From NCBI GenBank assembly GCA_020631035.1, contig JAHDIA010000159.1:3987-10633 (forward strand): 6,647 bases of DNA, in the 5' to 3' direction. Below are positions 1-5,667 of this stretch, piece by piece; the first letter of the stretch is position 1; the number at the start of each line of letters is the position of its first letter. Below the pieces are notes generated by a model. It did not search any database, was not told the origin of the DNA, and worked only from the letters and a program-made list of their open reading frames with translations. Source of the stretch: Chitinophagales bacterium. Lineage in GTDB: Bacteria > Bacteroidota > Bacteroidia > Chitinophagales > UBA2359. A program made the position numbers and the translations under genes.

Positions 1-55
1 AAGACAGTAAGCTTAGTAGTGATGTGGGAAGCCCAGCTACGTGCTGGGTTTTTTT
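1..55 (+). repeat. Tandem hairpin module, copy 1 (left part cut by the window edge)
   Basis: This is the 3' end of the first of four related modules. It carries the conserved word TAGTAGTGATGTGGGAAGC (14-32), preceded by AAGACAGTAAGCT as in copy 2, and ends in a hairpin with a T-run. Anything upstream, including the ACAACG and TTTACCAA parts seen in copies 2-4, lies outside the window. No gene reads into it within the window, so whether it is a small RNA 3' end or the terminator of an upstream gene cannot be decided here. Confidence 0.75.
29..55 (+). terminator. Rho-independent terminator-like hairpin of module 1
   Basis: Stem AAGCCCAGC (29-37) pairs with GCTGGGTTT (43-51) around loop TACGT, with one G-T wobble. 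Seven T's follow the GC-rich part (49-55). This is the classical intrinsic terminator layout on the + strand. Confidence 0.75.
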
Positions 56-190
56 CTCTCTTTTTCAAGCCCCAAATTGTTATAAAACAATGGAACGTCT
101 TTAACACAGACATTGACATAGAAAAATAGTGGACAGGAAAGGAAACATATTATCCAATCAGTCCACAAAAAAAAGTAAAAAAGGTAAATA
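56..190. other. Spacer between modules 1 and 2, no gene seen
   Basis: This is A/T-rich spacer. It contains a small palindrome, ATTGTT-ATAA-AACAAT (76-91), and an isolated TTGACA-like word near 113 with no convincing -10 partner. A chance frame runs from the ATG at 22 through the terminator to about 129, but it has no support as a gene. Confidence 0.5.
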
Positions 191-341
191 ACAACGGAAG
201 GGCATTTACCAAATTTTTTTTCTTACTTCTTTATAACAAATCTGAAAAAAACAGAGATGCTGTTAGAAGACTTGTTAAAACAAAAAAAGACAGTAAGCTT
301 AGTAGTGATGTGGGAAGCCCAGCTACGCGCTGGGTTTTTTT
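191..341 (+). repeat. Tandem hairpin module, copy 2 (candidate small RNA unit)
   Basis: In order the module has ACAACG (191-196), TTTACCAA followed by a T-run (205-221), TTACTTCTTT (223-232), AAATCTGAAA (238-247), a small hairpin insert (250-264), AAGACAGTAAGCTT (287-300), the conserved TAGTAGTGATGTGGGAAGC word (300-318) and a terminator hairpin. Copies 3 and 4 show the same order, so this is a real repeated module. It has no supported coding frame. A small RNA role is inferred from the terminator at the 3' end. No perfect TAnnTTTG promoter was seen inside it. Confidence 0.6.
315..341 (+). terminator. Rho-independent terminator-like hairpin of module 2
   Basis: AAGCCCAGC (315-323) pairs with GCTGGGTTT (329-337) around loop TACGC, followed by T's to 341. 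It differs from module 1 only in one loop base (TACGC against TACGT). Confidence 0.75.
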
Positions 342-430
342 CTCTTTTTCTTGCCCCCAAGTTGTTGACAAACATTAGAGATATTGTTTCTTATTACGTC
401 TCTTTTGCTCATTGAAATACAAACAAAAAA

Positions 431-518
431 ACAACGTTTTTACCAAAATTTTTTTTTTCAGAATAAATCTGAAAGATTAGTAGTGATGTGGGAAGCCCAG
501 CTACGTGCTGGGTTTTTT
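431..518 (+). repeat. Tandem hairpin module, copy 3 (shortest copy)
   Basis: ACAACG (431-436), TTTACCAAAA plus a T-run (439-458), ATAAATCTGAAAGA (463-476), then directly TAGTAGTGATGTGGGAAGC (478-496) and the terminator. It lacks the hairpin insert of copies 2 and 4, most of the TTACTTCTTT block, and the CAGTAAGC sequence before the conserved word. TAAATCTG here is one base from the Bacteroidota -7 consensus TAnnTTTG, so a promoter close to the terminal hairpin is possible but weak. Confidence 0.6.
493..518 (+). terminator. Rho-independent terminator-like hairpin of module 3
   Basis: AAGCCCAGC (493-501) pairs with GCTGGGTTT (507-515) around loop TACGT, with a T-run to 518. It matches module 1 in stem and loop. 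Confidence 0.75.
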
Positions 519-622
519 CGCACTATAATAATAACACAAAAAGAGTGCCATTGTTGCACAAAAACAAAAAACAACGAACGTATTAGTATTTTACCAACAA
601 ATTTTTTTTTACTTCTTTCAAG

Positions 623-659
623 ATAAATCTTTGCATGGGGATGCATTAAAGAGATTTAT
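623..659 (+). repeat. Imperfect inverted repeat inside module 4
   Basis: ATAAATCT (623-630) pairs with AGATTTAT (652-659), and an inner GCAT/ATGC pair closes a GGGG loop (633-644), with unpaired bases on the right arm. It sits where module 2 has a smaller hairpin (AACAG/CTGTT, 250-264) and module 3 has nothing. Confidence 0.6.
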
Positions 660-699
660 TGTAAATCTGAAAGAAAAGTAAGCTTAGTAGTGATGTGGG

Positions 700-735
700 A
701 AGCCAGCCATTTTAATGGCTGGTTTTATTTTTTTT
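700..735 (+). terminator. Rho-independent terminator-like hairpin of module 4, divergent stem
   Basis: CCAGCCATT (703-711) pairs perfectly with AATGGCTGG (714-722) around a TT loop, extended by A-T and G-T pairs. A T-rich tail follows (723-735, one A). The stem sequence differs from modules 1-3, but pairing and tail are kept. Confidence 0.75.
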
Positions 736-887
736 AACCCCGCCCAAGATACACCATTCAGCTCATGAAATCAAGTAAGTAGACAGCATTAGACTTCTTT
801 TTCTATATAAAATGACACAAAAAGAATGATTTTTTCAGGATTTTGGGATTAAGTGCTTCATTCTCTCTTTAATATTTTGCATTTTCT

Positions 888-895
888 TAACTTTG
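888..895 (+). promoter_or_regulatory. Candidate Bacteroidota -7 box for nhaD
   Basis: TAACTTTG matches the TAnnTTTG -7 consensus of the Bacteroidota primary sigma factor exactly. It would start transcription near 900 and give a leader of roughly 90 bases. No clear TTTG -33 element lies at the usual distance, so the call is moderate. The rest of 736-993 is A/T-rich with no gene. It holds a weak inverted repeat, TTCTTTTT (795-802) with AAAAAGAA (819-826), and the word ACACAAAAAGAATG (815-828), which nearly repeats 534-547. Confidence 0.4.
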
Positions 896-993
896 CGAGT
901 CCTTTGGAAATAAAAAAGGAAAAAGAAAAAGCGGTTGAACCTAGAATGCTTGGTTGCCGTACCATTTATTTATAAAATAGACTATCACTTGGT

Positions 994-2340
994 ATGATTG
1001 CTGCCGTCATAATAATATTCATTCTTGGCTACCTTGCCATTGTATTTGAGCATCCTCTCAAATTGGACAAAACTGTTCCCGCACTCATTATGGGTGCCTT
1101 GTGTTGGGCAGTTATTTCTTTAGGACACCTAGAAGTGGTTGGACACCACCACCACCTTGCTCCTTTAGATGAAGTCTTACTACACCACATTGGAAAAGTT
1201 GCTGAGATATTGTTTTTCTTGATTGGTGCAATGACCATCGTTGAGTTGGTAGATTTGCACAGGGGTTTCTCCGTAATAACCAATCGAATACGAACGACCA
1301 GTAAGGTCAAGATGTTGATACTCATATGTATTCTGGCATTCTTCCTTTCTGCTACACTCGACAACCTTGCTTCTACCATTGTATTGGTCTCCTTATTAAG
1401 GCGATTGGTGCCCAAAAAGGAAGAGCGAATCTGGTTTGTAAGTATGGCAGTTATTGGAGCCAATGCAGGAGGAGCATGGTCGCCCATTGGTGACGTTACT
1501 ACCACGATGTTGTGGATTGGCGATAAGGTTTCGACTATGGGACTTGTCACCAAATTGGTCATTCCTTCTATTGTTTGCTTGGCAGTTCCTTTGGCAATTG
1601 CTTGCTTTTTGCCAGCTTTTAAAGGGAAAATTACACCAGCATATAGAGATTTTGATAAGAAAGTAGAAGAAGAAAAAGTATTATCAAGCCGTACCATGCT
1701 GTTCTGTGGTGTTGGCGCACTTATATTTGTCCCTATCTTTAAAACGATTACCCATTTGCCTCCTTATGTGGGTATGATGCTTGCCTTAGGCTTTGTTTGG
1801 TTGGTTTCTGAATACATTCATCCCGAAGAAGAGTTTGAAGAAAGCCACGAGGGCTCACATGGTCACAGTCGATACTCAGCACACAATGCTTTGTCTCGTA
1901 TCGAAATGTCCAGTATCCTATTTTTCCTAGGAATTTTGGTGGCGGTTGCCGCCTTGGAATCAGTAGCAGTACACGGTTCTCACGAAATGGTAGGTTTGCT
2001 TAAAAGTGCTGCCGAATGGTTGCAAAATACGCTACCCAATCAAGATGTCGTGATTCTGGCACTCGGCTTTTTGTCAGCAATGATTGACAATGTACCACTT
2101 GTGGCAGCAACCATGGGTATGTATACCGAACCAATGGATTCTACTTTGTGGCATTTTATTGCCTATTCAGCAGGAACAGGTGGTAGTATGCTCATCATTG
2201 GTTCAGCCGCAGGAGTTGCCGCAATGGGGATGGAAAAAATCGACTTTATTTGGTACTTAAAAAATATAGGTTGGTTGGCATTCCTAGGATTTATTGCAGG
2301 TGCATTGGTCTTCTTGGCATTAAAAGGCATTATGTTTTAA
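994..2340 (+). CDS. nhaD: NhaD-type Na+/H+ antiporter
   Basis: The 448-residue inner-membrane protein should exchange Na+ (or Li+) for protons and so control cytoplasmic sodium and pH. About eleven to twelve hydrophobic segments are visible, starting with residues 2-19 and ending near 425-445. Family-type motifs are SATLDNLAST (119-128), GANAGGAWSPIGDVTT (155-170), SAMIDNVPLVAA (361-372) and a glycine-rich AGTGGSMLIIGSAAG stretch (393-407). The paired TLDN and MIDN motifs in the two halves fit the ion-transporter superfamily's internal duplication. Length is typical of NhaD. The start at ATG 994 puts a hydrophobic helix right at the N-terminus, and there is no Shine-Dalgarno sequence, as usual in this phylum. 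Two histidine-rich stretches (residues 44-65 and 285-298) lie in predicted loops. The stop codon directly touches the stop of the convergent deacetylase gene. Confidence 0.93.
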   Translation: MIAAVIIIFILGYLAIVFEHPLKLDKTVPALIMGALCWAVISLGHLEVVGHHHHLAPLDEVLLHHIGKVAEILFFLIGAMTIVELVDLHRGFSVITNRIRTTSKVKMLILICILAFFLSATLDNLASTIVLVSLLRRLVPKKEERIWFVSMAVIGANAGGAWSPIGDVTTTMLWIGDKVSTMGLVTKLVIPSIVCLAVPLAIACFLPAFKGKITPAYRDFDKKVEEEKVLSSRTMLFCGVGALIFVPIFKTITHLPPYVGMMLALGFVWLVSEYIHPEEEFEESHEGSHGHSRYSAHNALSRIEMSSILFFLGILVAVAALESVAVHGSHEMVGLLKSAAEWLQNTLPNQDVVILALGFLSAMIDNVPLVAATMGMYTEPMDSTLWHFIAYSAGTGGSMLIIGSAAGVAAMGMEKIDFIWYLKNIGWLAFLGFIAGALVFLALKGIMF

Positions 2341-2949
2341 TCACAAAGCCTCAAATCGATAACCCAATTGACTAAATTTTTCTAAAACTCTTGTAAGGCA
2401 ATATTTCATCTTGCTTGCGCATTTTACACTATCATGTAATACAATGATGGAGCCTTTTTGGCTGTGCTTGTCAATGTGATTCCAGCAATCTTCCTGACTC
2501 ATTCTGGCATCAAAATCGCCTGCAACTATATCCCAAAAAACCATTTGGTATTGGGGAAGCAAAGCTTTGTATTGCCGCCAACTAATGCGTCCATAAGGCG
2601 GTCGAAACATTTTAGAAGGAATCAATGCTTGGGCTTTGGCGACACTTTCCAAATAGACTTGTGTAGGAGTTGCCCAACCACTAGGATGATCGTAAGTATG
2701 ATTGCCAATGCTGTGCCCTTCTTGGCTTAATTGGGCAAACAAATCAGGGTATCTTTCTACATTTTTCCCAATACAAAAAAAACTGGCTTTGGCATTGTAA
2801 TCTCGTAAAATGTCCAACACCCATGCTGTTACTTTGGGGGTAGGACCATCATCAAAGGTCAAATACAGCACTTTCTCATCGGTTTTAACCGACCAAAGTA
2901 CATCCGAAAAAGACCATTTTAACCAATTGGGCGTTTTATAAAAATACAT
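2341..2949 (-). CDS. Polysaccharide deacetylase family protein (NodB homology domain)
   Basis: The 202-residue protein is essentially a single NodB domain (carbohydrate esterase family 4), whose members remove N-acetyl or similar groups from glycans such as peptidoglycan or chitin oligomers with a bound metal. The expected motifs are all recognisable: TFDDGPT (31-37, catalytic Asp and metal Asp at 33-34), HSIGNHTYDH (79-88, metal His 79 and/or 84), RPPYG (116-120), a WDIVAGDFD version of motif 4 (139-147) and IIVLHDS (168-174, catalytic His 172). No signal peptide or membrane helix is seen, so the protein may be cytoplasmic or exported another way, and its true substrate is unknown. The minus-strand ATG at 2949 gives a complete domain. 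No perfect TAnnTTTG box was found upstream of it. Its 3' end abuts nhaD with no gap and no terminator hairpin between them. Confidence 0.88.
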   Translation of the reverse strand: MYFYKTPNWLKWSFSDVLWSVKTDEKVLYLTFDDGPTPKVTAWVLDILRDYNAKASFFCIGKNVERYPDLFAQLSQEGHSIGNHTYDHPSGWATPTQVYLESVAKAQALIPSKMFRPPYGRISWRQYKALLPQYQMVFWDIVAGDFDARMSQEDCWNHIDKHSQKGSIIVLHDSVKCASKMKYCLTRVLEKFSQLGYRFEAL

Positions 2950-2999
2950 TGATTTTTTTTAATTTGGACGGAATGCTCAAGGCTGCGAACGATGTGGAC

Positions 3000-3135
3000 T
3001 CCCAGCTATCCGCTGCTATGGCGGCATTTTTGGGAAATATGTATGCACCACCACGCATTATTATGTGACACATAAAGACGTACAGTCGTACATCATTCCG
3101 CTGTGAAATGCCGCCATATTCACTACTATCTGGCG
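3000..3135 (-). repeat. Modular intergenic repeat element (copy 1)
   Basis: Read on the minus strand, this begins CGCCAGATAGTAGTGAATA (3135-3117) and ends TAGCAGCGGATAGCTGGGA (3018-3000). Both end blocks recur in the same order at 5668-5747, with 16/19 and 18/19 matches. The core between them is unrelated in the two places. Here the core has a 13-bp inverted repeat, TATGGCGGCATTT (3017-3029) with AAATGCCGCCATA (3106-3118), and a perfect palindrome, TTATGTG-A-CACATAA (3061-3075). ATGCACCACC occurs at 3043-3052 and again just outside the element at 3144-3153. A 69-codon minus-strand frame (2936-3145) spans it but looks accidental. Confidence 0.6.
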
Positions 3136-3176
3136 TATTGGGCATGCACCACCCTCTACAGCTCGAAACATTTCTA

Positions 3177-3214
3177 AATCTTTAATTTTGAATCTTTAAT
3201 TTTGAATCTTCAAT
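3177..3214 (+). repeat. 14-bp tandem repeat, about 2.7 copies
   Basis: AATCTTTAATTTTG occurs at 3177-3190 and 3191-3204, followed by a partial AATCTTCAAT (3205-3214). Each full copy ends in TTTTG, so the array supplies TTTG words, one of which fits the -33 position of the gltX promoter. Confidence 0.85.
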
Positions 3215-3233
3215 CAAACAAATACTATATTTG
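3201..3233 (+). promoter_or_regulatory. Bacteroidota promoter of the gltX operon
   Basis: TTTG (3201-3204) and TATATTTG (3226-3233, a perfect TAnnTTTG) are separated by 21 bases, inside the usual range for Bacteroidota primary promoters. Transcription would begin near 3240 and leave a leader of about 40 bases before the GTG start of gltX. No operator or riboswitch is visible in that leader. Confidence 0.65.
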
Positions 3234-3281
3234 TGGTATTAGCATTGAAATTTAACAAAAAATCATAAAAAAAACAACTAC

Positions 3282-4817
3282 GTGAAAGTAAGAACACGAT
3301 ACGCTCCCAGCCCTACAGGATTTCAACACATAGGAGGAATCCGAACAGCCCTATATGCTTACCTCTTTGCCAAAGGCAACAATGGAGACCTCATTCTGAG
3401 AATCGAAGATACAGACCAAAGTCGCTATGTAGAACAGGCAGAAAAATACATCATTGACAGCCTCAGTTGGCTCAACATTAAGCCCGATGAAGGGGTGGGA
3501 TTTGGTGGAGAATATGGTCCTTACCGTCAATCCGAAAGAAAAAAACTGTATCACAAACATGCCCTCGATTTGGTAATGAAAGGGCATGCATACTTTGCTT
3601 TTGATACACCAGAAGAATTGGAAGCAATGAGAGATCGTTTGTCAAAAGAAAAGGCATCGAACCAACAATACAATGCCTTGACTCGTATGCAAATGAGGAA
3701 TACTTTGACAATGACAGAACAGGAGGTACAAGAGGCGATTGCCAGAGGAGACAAATATGTCATTCGGGTAAAATTGCCAGAAAACGAGACGATTACTTTT
3801 CAGGATGAAGTACGTGGAGAGGTGAGTTTCAATACCAATCAAATGGATGATAAGGTAATGTTCAAATCGGATGGAATGCCAACTTATCACCTAGCAAATG
3901 TAGTAGATGATAGACATATGAAGGTGACCCATGTCATTAGAGGAGAAGAGTGGTTATCGTCAACACCTTTGCATGTTTTGTTGTATCGCTTTTTTGGTTG
4001 GGAAGACAAAATGCCCACGTTTGCCCACTTGCCATTGATGTTAAATCCAAATGGAAAAGGCAAGTTGAGTAAAAGAGGCAAAGAGTTGGGTTTTCCTGTT
4101 TTTCCATTGGCTTGGGAAGACCTTAAAAAAGGACAGTCCGCAGATGGATACAGAGAAATCGGTTTTATTCCTGGAGCCTTGGTCAATTTTTTGGCTTTTC
4201 AAGGATGGAATCCAGGAACAGAACAGGAGATTTTCTCACAAGAAGAGTTGGCAAAGGCATTTTCTTTGGATCGAGTTAGTAAATCTGGTAGTAGATTCGA
4301 TTTTGAGAAAGCGAAGTGGTTCAATGCAGAGTATTTGAAAGCTATGTCAGATGAGGCTTTAGCAGATTTGGTATTGGCACAAAAAAGCAATACCCTAGAT
4401 TACGATAGAGCACAGATTGTAGATTTGGTCGGAATGATGAAAGAGAGGATGACTTTCCCTCAAGATTTTTGGACACAGGCTGGCTACTTTTTTGAAGCAC
4501 CTAAAAGCTATGATGAAAAGACCATTCGTAAAAAGTGGAAAGATGAGAACAAAGCACACTTGAATCAACTCAAAGATAAATTGAATGCATTGGGTGATTT
4601 TCAAGAAGCACAAATAGAAAAAACAGTCAAGTCTTATATAGAAGAAAATGACCTCAAGTTTGGCGATATTTTATTGCCCTTACGTTTGTTGTTGACAGGA
4701 CAAAAAGGAGGACCTTCTGTTTTTGCCATTGCTGAAAAATTGGGAAAAGAAGAATCAATTAAACGCATACAAGAAGGTTTTCAAGTATTTGATAAAATAG
4801 CAAATGCTGCTAGTTAA
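3282..4817 (+). CDS. gltX: Glutamate--tRNA ligase (GluRS)
   Basis: This class I aminoacyl-tRNA synthetase charges tRNA-Glu with glutamate in the cytoplasm. The Rossmann catalytic domain starts with RYAPSPTGFQHIGGIRTALY (residues 6-25), where HIGG is the HIGH signature. It contains LRIEDTD (39-45), DGMPTYHLANVVDD (197-210) and VIRGEEWLSSTPLH (218-231), and closes with the KLSKR signature (261-265). The C-terminal helical anticodon-binding region includes LLPLRLLLTGQKGGPSV (464-480). At 511 residues the length is normal for bacterial GluRS, with no truncation. The start is GTG at 3282. Upstream in frame there is no ATG before the stop TGA at 3246, so GTG is the sensible start, and it places MKVRTRYAPSPTG at the expected N-terminus. 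It is probably the first gene of an operon with the next two genes, the gap to the next gene being 23 bases. Confidence 0.96.
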   Translation: MKVRTRYAPSPTGFQHIGGIRTALYAYLFAKGNNGDLILRIEDTDQSRYVEQAEKYIIDSLSWLNIKPDEGVGFGGEYGPYRQSERKKLYHKHALDLVMKGHAYFAFDTPEELEAMRDRLSKEKASNQQYNALTRMQMRNTLTMTEQEVQEAIARGDKYVIRVKLPENETITFQDEVRGEVSFNTNQMDDKVMFKSDGMPTYHLANVVDDRHMKVTHVIRGEEWLSSTPLHVLLYRFFGWEDKMPTFAHLPLMLNPNGKGKLSKRGKELGFPVFPLAWEDLKKGQSADGYREIGFIPGALVNFLAFQGWNPGTEQEIFSQEELAKAFSLDRVSKSGSRFDFEKAKWFNAEYLKAMSDEALADLVLAQKSNTLDYDRAQIVDLVGMMKERMTFPQDFWTQAGYFFEAPKSYDEKTIRKKWKDENKAHLNQLKDKLNALGDFQEAQIEKTVKSYIEENDLKFGDILLPLRLLLTGQKGGPSVFAIAEKLGKEESIKRIQEGFQVFDKIANAAS

Positions 4818-4840
4818 TTTTATAAATAAACTATAAAACT

Positions 4841-5062
4841 ATGCCCAAGAAGAAACCACAAGAAGGCAAACCCCAAGTACACAAAGATTTGGACGGTTTG
4901 GAAGTAACGGTCAATGAATTTGGTCAGATCATCGTAAATCGTAGCAATGATGAGTTGAATGACTTTTTAAATAAAGAAGTGGACGATAAAAAGTTGCGTG
5001 ACCGAGAAGATTTGGATTTTATTCAAAATAAAAATGAAGAAGATAATGAACCGACCGATTAG
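4841..5062 (+). CDS. Small acidic protein of unknown function
   Basis: I do not recognise a named family. The 73-residue protein has a lysine-rich N-terminus (MPKKKPQEGKP), a central stretch DLDGLEVTVNEFGQIIVNRS (16-35) that looks like a short beta hairpin, a helical-looking segment DELNDFLNKEVDDKKLRDRE (37-56), and a very acidic tail. No signal peptide, membrane segment or metal motif is present. Reality as a gene is supported by its position 23 bases after gltX, an ATG start, ordinary codon use, and a 17-base overlap with the downstream B12-binding gene that suggests translational coupling. Its role could be tied to either neighbour, and nothing in the sequence decides this. Confidence 0.7.
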   Translation: MPKKKPQEGKPQVHKDLDGLEVTVNEFGQIIVNRSNDELNDFLNKEVDDKKLRDREDLDFIQNKNEEDNEPTD

Positions 5063-5453
5063 AATATTGGTTGCTAAGGTAGGATTGGATGGTCATGACA
5101 GGGGAGCTAAGGTCATTGCGGCTGCCTTGAGAGATGCAGGGATGGAAGTCATTTATACAGGTTTAAGACAAACCCCTGAAATGGTAGTCAATGCGGCCTT
5201 ACAAGAAGATGTAGACGCCATTGGCATTAGTATTTTATCGGGTGCCCATATGACGGTTTTTCCAAAAGTCATTGACCAAATGAAGCAGAAAGAATTGGAC
5301 GATGTATTGTTGACAGGCGGTGGCATCATACCCGAAGACGATATGAAACAATTAAAAGAAATGGGAGTAGGGGAGTTGTTCCCACCAGGTACGCCCACCC
5401 CATCCATAGTGGAATACATCGAAGAATGGGTCAAAGAGCATCGCAATTTTTGA
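5046..5453 (+). CDS. Stand-alone cobalamin (B12)-binding protein, mutase small-subunit type
   Basis: The 135-residue protein corresponds to the B12-binding domain found at the C-terminus of methylmalonyl-CoA mutase and as the small subunit of split acyl-CoA mutases. The base-off/His-on signature is clear: DGHDRG (15-20, His 17 as the expected lower cobalt ligand), SILSG (62-66) and TGGGIIP (90-96) for the nucleotide tail, then ELFPPGTPT (110-118). Such proteins carry adenosylcobalamin for a separate catalytic subunit that rearranges acyl-CoA carbon skeletons. That subunit is not in this window, so the exact substrate is unknown. The start at ATG 5046 gives the usual MNRPIRILVAKVGLDGHDRG N-terminus. 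ATG 5034 or 4998 would add residues not expected in the family. It overlaps the preceding gene by 17 bases, which suggests coupled translation in the gltX operon. Confidence 0.9.
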   Translation: MNRPIRILVAKVGLDGHDRGAKVIAAALRDAGMEVIYTGLRQTPEMVVNAALQEDVDAIGISILSGAHMTVFPKVIDQMKQKELDDVLLTGGGIIPEDDMKQLKEMGVGELFPPGTPTPSIVEYIEEWVKEHRNF

Positions 5454-5487
5454 TGATAGAATAGGATTACATTATATATGGCATCCC

Positions 5488-5532
5488 GTAGAGACAAGGC
5501 ATGCCTTGTCTACCCGAAACGGTCGCAAAAAA
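5488..5532 (+). repeat. Palindromic repeat unit A, copy 1
   Basis: The unit starts GTAGA, contains the perfect palindrome GACAAGGCATGCCTTGTC (5493-5510), ends the arm with TAC, and continues with the tail CCCGAAACGGTCG (5513-5525) and an A-run. The 45 bases recur at 5562-5606 with one difference. The GTAG...CTAC boundary resembles dispersed palindromes common in bacterial intergenic DNA. Confidence 0.85.
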
Positions 5533-5561
5533 AAGTGTGCCCAAAACGGGCAAAAAAAATT

Positions 5562-5606
5562 GTAGAGACAAGGCATGCCTTGTCTACCCGAAACGGGCGC
5601 AAAAAA
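5562..5606 (+). repeat. Palindromic repeat unit A, copy 2
   Basis: This is a direct copy of 5488-5532, placed 74 bases downstream with one mismatch (T to G in the tail). The palindrome is at 5567-5584 and the tail CCCGAAACGGGCG at 5587-5599. Between the copies lies TGCCC-AAAAC-GGGCA (5538-5552), a small hairpin flanked by A-runs. On the minus strand it is followed at a short distance by T's, so it is terminator-like in that direction, although no gene reads that way here. Confidence 0.85.
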
Positions 5607-5667
5607 GCAAAGCCCGAAGCGGATAGATATAAGATTTGCAACAAAGGACAAAAAGAGCCGATGCCTA

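Larger units (their letters stand above)
571..735 (+). repeat. Tandem hairpin module, copy 4 (with inserted hairpin and a changed terminator stem)
   Basis: ACAACG (571-576), TTTTACCAACAA plus a T-run (589-610), TACTTCTTTC (610-619), an inserted imperfect hairpin (623-659), TAAATCTGAAAGA (662-674), AGTAAGCT (677-684), the conserved TAGTAGTGATGTGGGAAGC word (685-703), then a terminator hairpin with a different stem. AAATCT occurs on both sides of the inserted hairpin, as if the hairpin sits within a duplicated flank. No supported gene lies here. Confidence 0.6.

Noticed and set aside
22..129. Small frames starting MWEAQLRAGFF in modules 1-3 (from 22, 308 and 486), with modules 1 and 2 both giving 35 residues
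   Set aside because: The shared residues are just the translation of the conserved hairpin and T-run. The rest is unrelated between copies, and module 4 gives MWEASHFNGWF and stops. The RNA-structure explanation is simpler.
384..626. 80-codon + strand frame, and 458-646 on the - strand
   Set aside because: Both run through a terminator hairpin and T-runs of the tandem modules, and their translations are low-complexity with no family resemblance.
1..735. CRISPR array
   Set aside because: There are only four repeats, with spacers of very different length that themselves share conserved blocks, and no cas genes. The repeat contains a terminator hairpin.
925..975. Possible tRNA remnant around GGTTGAACC
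   Set aside because: No acceptor stem or anticodon arm can be folded around it, and the T-arm consensus is incomplete.
1029..1697. 222-codon minus-strand frame inside nhaD
   Set aside because: It is a shadow of the well-supported nhaD gene on the other strand, with no independent family resemblance.
2936..3145. 69-codon minus-strand frame upstream of the deacetylase gene
   Set aside because: It coincides with the repeat element, overlaps the deacetylase start, and has no recognisable domain.
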